Origin: CAZDCZ01 sp964504155
GTDB lineage: Bacteria > Bacteroidota > Bacteroidia > Bacteroidales > UBA12077
Assembly: GCA_964504155.1 (NCBI GenBank)
Contig: CAZDCZ010000003.1
Location: forward strand, 5,303-69,302
Direction of reading: 5' to 3'
DNA: 64,000 bases
Shown piece by piece: positions 61,404 to 64,000 of this stretch. Positions within the stretch are counted from its first letter, which is position 1; every line of letters begins with the position of its first letter. A program made the position numbers and the translations under genes. The notes beneath the pieces are model-generated. The model was not told the origin of the DNA. It was given only the letters and a program-made list of their open reading frames with translations, and ran no database searches.

Positions 61404-63200
61404 TTATAATTCTAAGTCGTTTATTTTATCATCTTTAGGAACTCCTTTTTCGTCCCAACCTCTTAGTTTATAATATTTAGGCAATAGTTCTGGCAATTTG
61501 TGAACATGCCCCTTGTTTGGTCCACTGGTAACAGGGTCGTTTAGCAATCGCTTCGGAAGTGTGTCATCAACGGCTGTAAATCCTGCTTTCAGATTAAACA
61601 TACGTTCAAGATTCCAAATTCTTTCACCTACTTTCATTAATTCTTCTTCGGTATAATTAAAACCTGTATCAGCATTTATTAAATCTTTGTAATCGCCGGC
61701 ACCTAAGGCGAAAGATGTAAATAAACATAAACCTGCAGAATCAATTACGCCTGTTAAGTCTTGAAAAATTTTCACCCATTCAGGTTTTCCGTTAAGTTCT
61801 TGCGGGTCTAATTTTTCAGGCATTCCAACTATTTCCGGAGAAATTAAGTAAGATCTGACATGGCATCCACCTCTGTTATTTGTAGCAAAACCAAGTCCTT
61901 GACCTTGAACACCTCTTGGGTCGTAAGCAGGGATTTCTTGTTTTTTAACAGTCATCGAAAATTCTGCATGACCGTAACTTTCAGCAAATCTATAAGAACC
62001 TAATGCCAGTTTATCGCCTATACCCTCGCGAAGTGCCAGTTTTTTTGTGTAATAAACAATAGCTTCTGAACTTCCAAATTTTAGTTCCGGACCTTTTCCA
62101 AATTCTTCTTTTTTGATATATCCTTTTTGGTAAAGTTCCATTGCAGCAGCTAGTGTTGCACCTACCGAAATAGTATCTAAACCATATTGATTACATAAAA
62201 AATTAGCTTGAGTAATTGCATTCAAATCCTTAACTCCACAATTAGCACCAAAAGCCCAACCTGTTTCATATTCAGGACCTTCACCTTTTAGTCCGCTTGG
62301 TAGTTCAACTACTCTTCCACAAGCAATAGGACAAGCAAAACAAGCTACATTTTTAATCAGGTATTGTTTTGCTACTAATGCTTCACCTGAAACCTCATCA
62401 ATACTTTCAAAAACATCTTCTTGAAAGTTAAAGGTAGGATATAAACCACTATCATTAATAATTTTATCTAAAACTTTCGTCCCCAAAGTGGGTAAACCTT
62501 GTCCGGTAACGCCGTTTTCTTTTAACATTTTTATGCGTTGCTTCACAGCAGCAGTAAATGTTTCTTTATCTTCAATTAATACTTTTTTCTTGCCTGAAAC
62601 AACAACAGCTTTCAAATTTTTACTTCCCATCACAGCTCCAACTCCGGTTCTTCCTGCAGCACGATATTTATCGTTCATTATAGCTGCCATTAATGATAAT
62701 CTTTCTCCGGCTTGACCAATACAAGCAATTTTACTTCTATTAGGAGCTTCTTTTAAAAGTATGTCGGTTGTTTCGTAAACGTCTTTTCCCCACACATGCG
62801 ATGCGTCTCTCAATTCTGTTTTTTCATCGTCAAGATAAAGATAGCAGGGGGCATCGGCTTTGCCTTCAAAAATAATTAAGTCGTAACCTGTGTTTTTGAA
62901 TTTTGCTCCAAAGAAACCTCCTGAGTTGCTTGATGCAATTGTCCCTGTTAAAGGTCCTTTTGTAACAACCATATAACGACCGCCGGTTGGTGCATTTGTT
63001 CCGGTTAGCGGACCGGTTGAGAAGATGAGTTTGTTTTCCGGCGATAATGCATCAATTGTTGGATCAATTTCGTCGCATAAAATTTTTGAAGCTAATCCTC
63101 GTCCACCTATGTATTTTTTTGCCAAATCCATTGGCAAATCTTCTGTAGTGATTTGTTTAGAAGATAAGTTTACTCTTAATATTTTTTTTTGATAGGACAT
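61404..63200 (-). CDS. Aldehyde:ferredoxin oxidoreductase family protein (tungsten enzyme)
   Basis: The 598-residue cytoplasmic enzyme family oxidises aldehydes to acids with ferredoxin and tungsten-bis-pterin. N-terminal GGRGLASKIL, TGPLTGTNAPTGGRY and NSGGFFGAKFK bind the pterin. The [4Fe-4S] ligands are C287, C290 and C294 in CFACPIACGR plus C492 in AGLCLF. Length is usual for the AOR/FOR group. Subgroup (AOR, FOR, WOR or carboxylate-reducing) cannot be told. It stands alone, with no ferredoxin or moaD-like gene beside it, next to a decayed transposase. Its base composition looks less AT-rich than the neighbours, which would fit acquisition (not calculated). Confidence 0.93.
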   Translation of the reverse strand: MSYQKKILRVNLSSKQITTEDLPMDLAKKYIGGRGLASKILCDEIDPTIDALSPENKLIFSTGPLTGTNAPTGGRYMVVTKGPLTGTIASSNSGGFFGAKFKNTGYDLIIFEGKADAPCYLYLDDEKTELRDASHVWGKDVYETTDILLKEAPNRSKIACIGQAGERLSLMAAIMNDKYRAAGRTGVGAVMGSKNLKAVVVSGKKKVLIEDKETFTAAVKQRIKMLKENGVTGQGLPTLGTKVLDKIINDSGLYPTFNFQEDVFESIDEVSGEALVAKQYLIKNVACFACPIACGRVVELPSGLKGEGPEYETGWAFGANCGVKDLNAITQANFLCNQYGLDTISVGATLAAAMELYQKGYIKKEEFGKGPELKFGSSEAIVYYTKKLALREGIGDKLALGSYRFAESYGHAEFSMTVKKQEIPAYDPRGVQGQGLGFATNNRGGCHVRSYLISPEIVGMPEKLDPQELNGKPEWVKIFQDLTGVIDSAGLCLFTSFALGAGDYKDLINADTGFNYTEEELMKVGERIWNLERMFNLKAGFTAVDDTLPKRLLNDPVTSGPNKGHVHKLPELLPKYYKLRGWDEKGVPKDDKINDLEL

Positions 63201-64000
63201 AATATTGTTTATTTAAATTATTAAGCATATAAGTTAAACCAAAAAAATACCAATGTCAATATAAATATTAATGCATATTGATTCTTTGTAATTATTTATA
63301 TTTGTAACTATATAGATGTGTATAAAATACCTTGAAAATTAATGGATTGTAAGTTTATTAAGAATAATTATAAATAATGTTTTATTCTAAAATTTAATTG
63401 AATAGAAAACAATTTTATTCGTTTTAAGTTACAGACTTAAATACTTTTAGGGCTTATATGTTAGTTTTTTTTGTGTTTGCGGTTGTGTTGGTTAAATTTT
63501 ATTTCAAAAATTCAGCATTGTGTATAAGTTGTTGTTTGCAGATTTATCTGTAAATATTATTAATTTTTTTATCCCTGAAACAGTTGGGGGGGGGTGGTGG
63601 TCGTATCCTATTTCTGTTGCTGCATGTACGCATAAATTATTGTTAAACCTACAAACTTAAATCATCTTTTTTTTCATATCTTTATTTATTTTATCGGAAA
63701 GTTTAGCTTTTGCAATAATGTTTTTTATTCATTAATAATAGGTTTATTATTAACCTGAGTTCGATATAAGAAAAACCCTATTTACTTGTAAAAAATAAGG
63801 ATTATTATTACATTAAAGTATTGAAACATTTAATGTAAATAGTAATCCTGTGAATAATAATGTAAATTTAGTTGATTTTTTTTATTTAACATATGAATTC
63901 TGCAAAGAATTTGAATTAATCATGAGGGGGACACCATATTGAAAAAGAAAGTGGTTTAAAGCGAAGAAATAAATCTTCGAAGTTAAATAATACTTAAGTA
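63201..64000. other. Gene-free right end of the window
   Basis: About 800 bp with stops in all frames. It contains a run of nine G at 63586-63594 followed by TGGTGG, a long imperfect palindrome at 63798-63849, and a GAGGGGGACACC stretch near 63923-63934 that looks like a strong ribosome site or element end but is followed only by a few codons. No RNA gene was recognised. Confidence 0.5.
63798..63849. repeat. Long imperfect palindrome
   Basis: The left arm (20 nt, 63798-63817, beginning AGGATTATTATTACATT) pairs with the right arm (21 nt, 63829-63849, ending TAGTAATCCT) with one extra base and one mismatch across an 11-nt loop. It is not followed by a T-tract. It could be the stem of a small non-autonomous element. 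Confidence 0.5.

Noticed and set aside
61358..63584. Inverted CTGTTTCAG / CTGAAACAG pair around the aldehyde oxidoreductase gene as possible transposon ends
   Set aside because: Only about 9 bp match, flanking bases differ, and similar GAAACAG words occur elsewhere (for example the hairpin at 59777-59814); chance is likely in this sequence.
1..64000. CRISPR arrays, tRNA and rRNA genes
   Set aside because: No regularly spaced repeats, no T-loop-like GTTCRANYC with matching cloverleaf and no rRNA signature stretches were noticed; a covariance-model scan would be needed to exclude small RNAs.

Overview
The window is an AT-rich stretch of a Bacteroidota chromosome (GC was not computed). Support for this phylum: type IX secretion proteins (PorQ, a PorV/PorQ-family protein and a secreted protein with a type B T9SS sorting domain), DUF5683 beside parAB, the rsfS-ftsH-cdsA-psd order, a fused DAHP synthase/chorismate mutase, a zinc-free L31, and promoters of the TTTG-N19-21-TAnnTTTG type. 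An HydF maturase and a tungsten-type aldehyde:ferredoxin oxidoreductase point to an anaerobe. The heptose kinase fits a Gram-negative with LPS. A Bacteroidales/Marinilabiliales-like organism is plausible, but I cannot place it to genus.

Layout. 1-5.1 kb: 5'-truncated class V aminotransferase, rpmE2, a GlmU-like sugar nucleotidyltransferase, and lon behind a near-perfect sigma-54 promoter. 5.2-11.2 kb: a 1726-residue fusion of an SLC12-type cation-chloride cotransporter with a C-terminal P-loop ATPase, followed 10 nt later by an MscS-like channel. 11.2-12.5 kb: a decayed IS1380-family element and a broken GxxExxY gene. 12.5-22.1 kb: an aspartase-like lyase, then a glycosylation island of GT2 and multi-membrane GT-C-like proteins plus a flippase-like protein. 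22.2-30.0 kb: hydF, the cmk-ispH-priA operon, an AAA/DUF4143 ATPase inserted between cmk and porQ and bracketed by a 40-bp direct repeat, then porQ. 30.3-41.7 kb: lipid kinase, LysM lytic transglycosylase, DUF5683, parB, parA, heptose kinase, glutaminyl cyclotransferase, small HAD phosphatase, PorV-like protein, pssA, purS, DAHP synthase/chorismate mutase. 41.8-52.6 kb: T9SS substrate, AI-2E permease, psd-cdsA-ftsH-rsfS operon, birA, SRPBCC protein, pyrE, NUDIX hydrolase, thioredoxin-like protein, coaD. 52.6-53.5 kb: second IS1380 remnant in the opposite orientation. 53.6-60.4 kb: folA-thyA, DUF1684 lipoprotein, second flippase-like protein, rsmA, mgtE, PepSY-type membrane protein, OB-fold lipoprotein. 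60.4-64 kb: decayed RAYT-type transposase, the aldehyde:ferredoxin oxidoreductase, and about 800 bp without a gene.

Most genes are core functions: phospholipid synthesis (cdsA, pssA, psd), nucleotide synthesis (cmk, pyrE, purS, thyA/folA), envelope and secretion, proteolysis (Lon, FtsH) and chromosome partition. The unusual material is the transporter-ATPase fusion with its MscS partner, the sigma-54 control of lon, the repeat-flanked ATPase insertion, and three decayed mobile-element loci. No rRNA, tRNA or CRISPR array was recognised.
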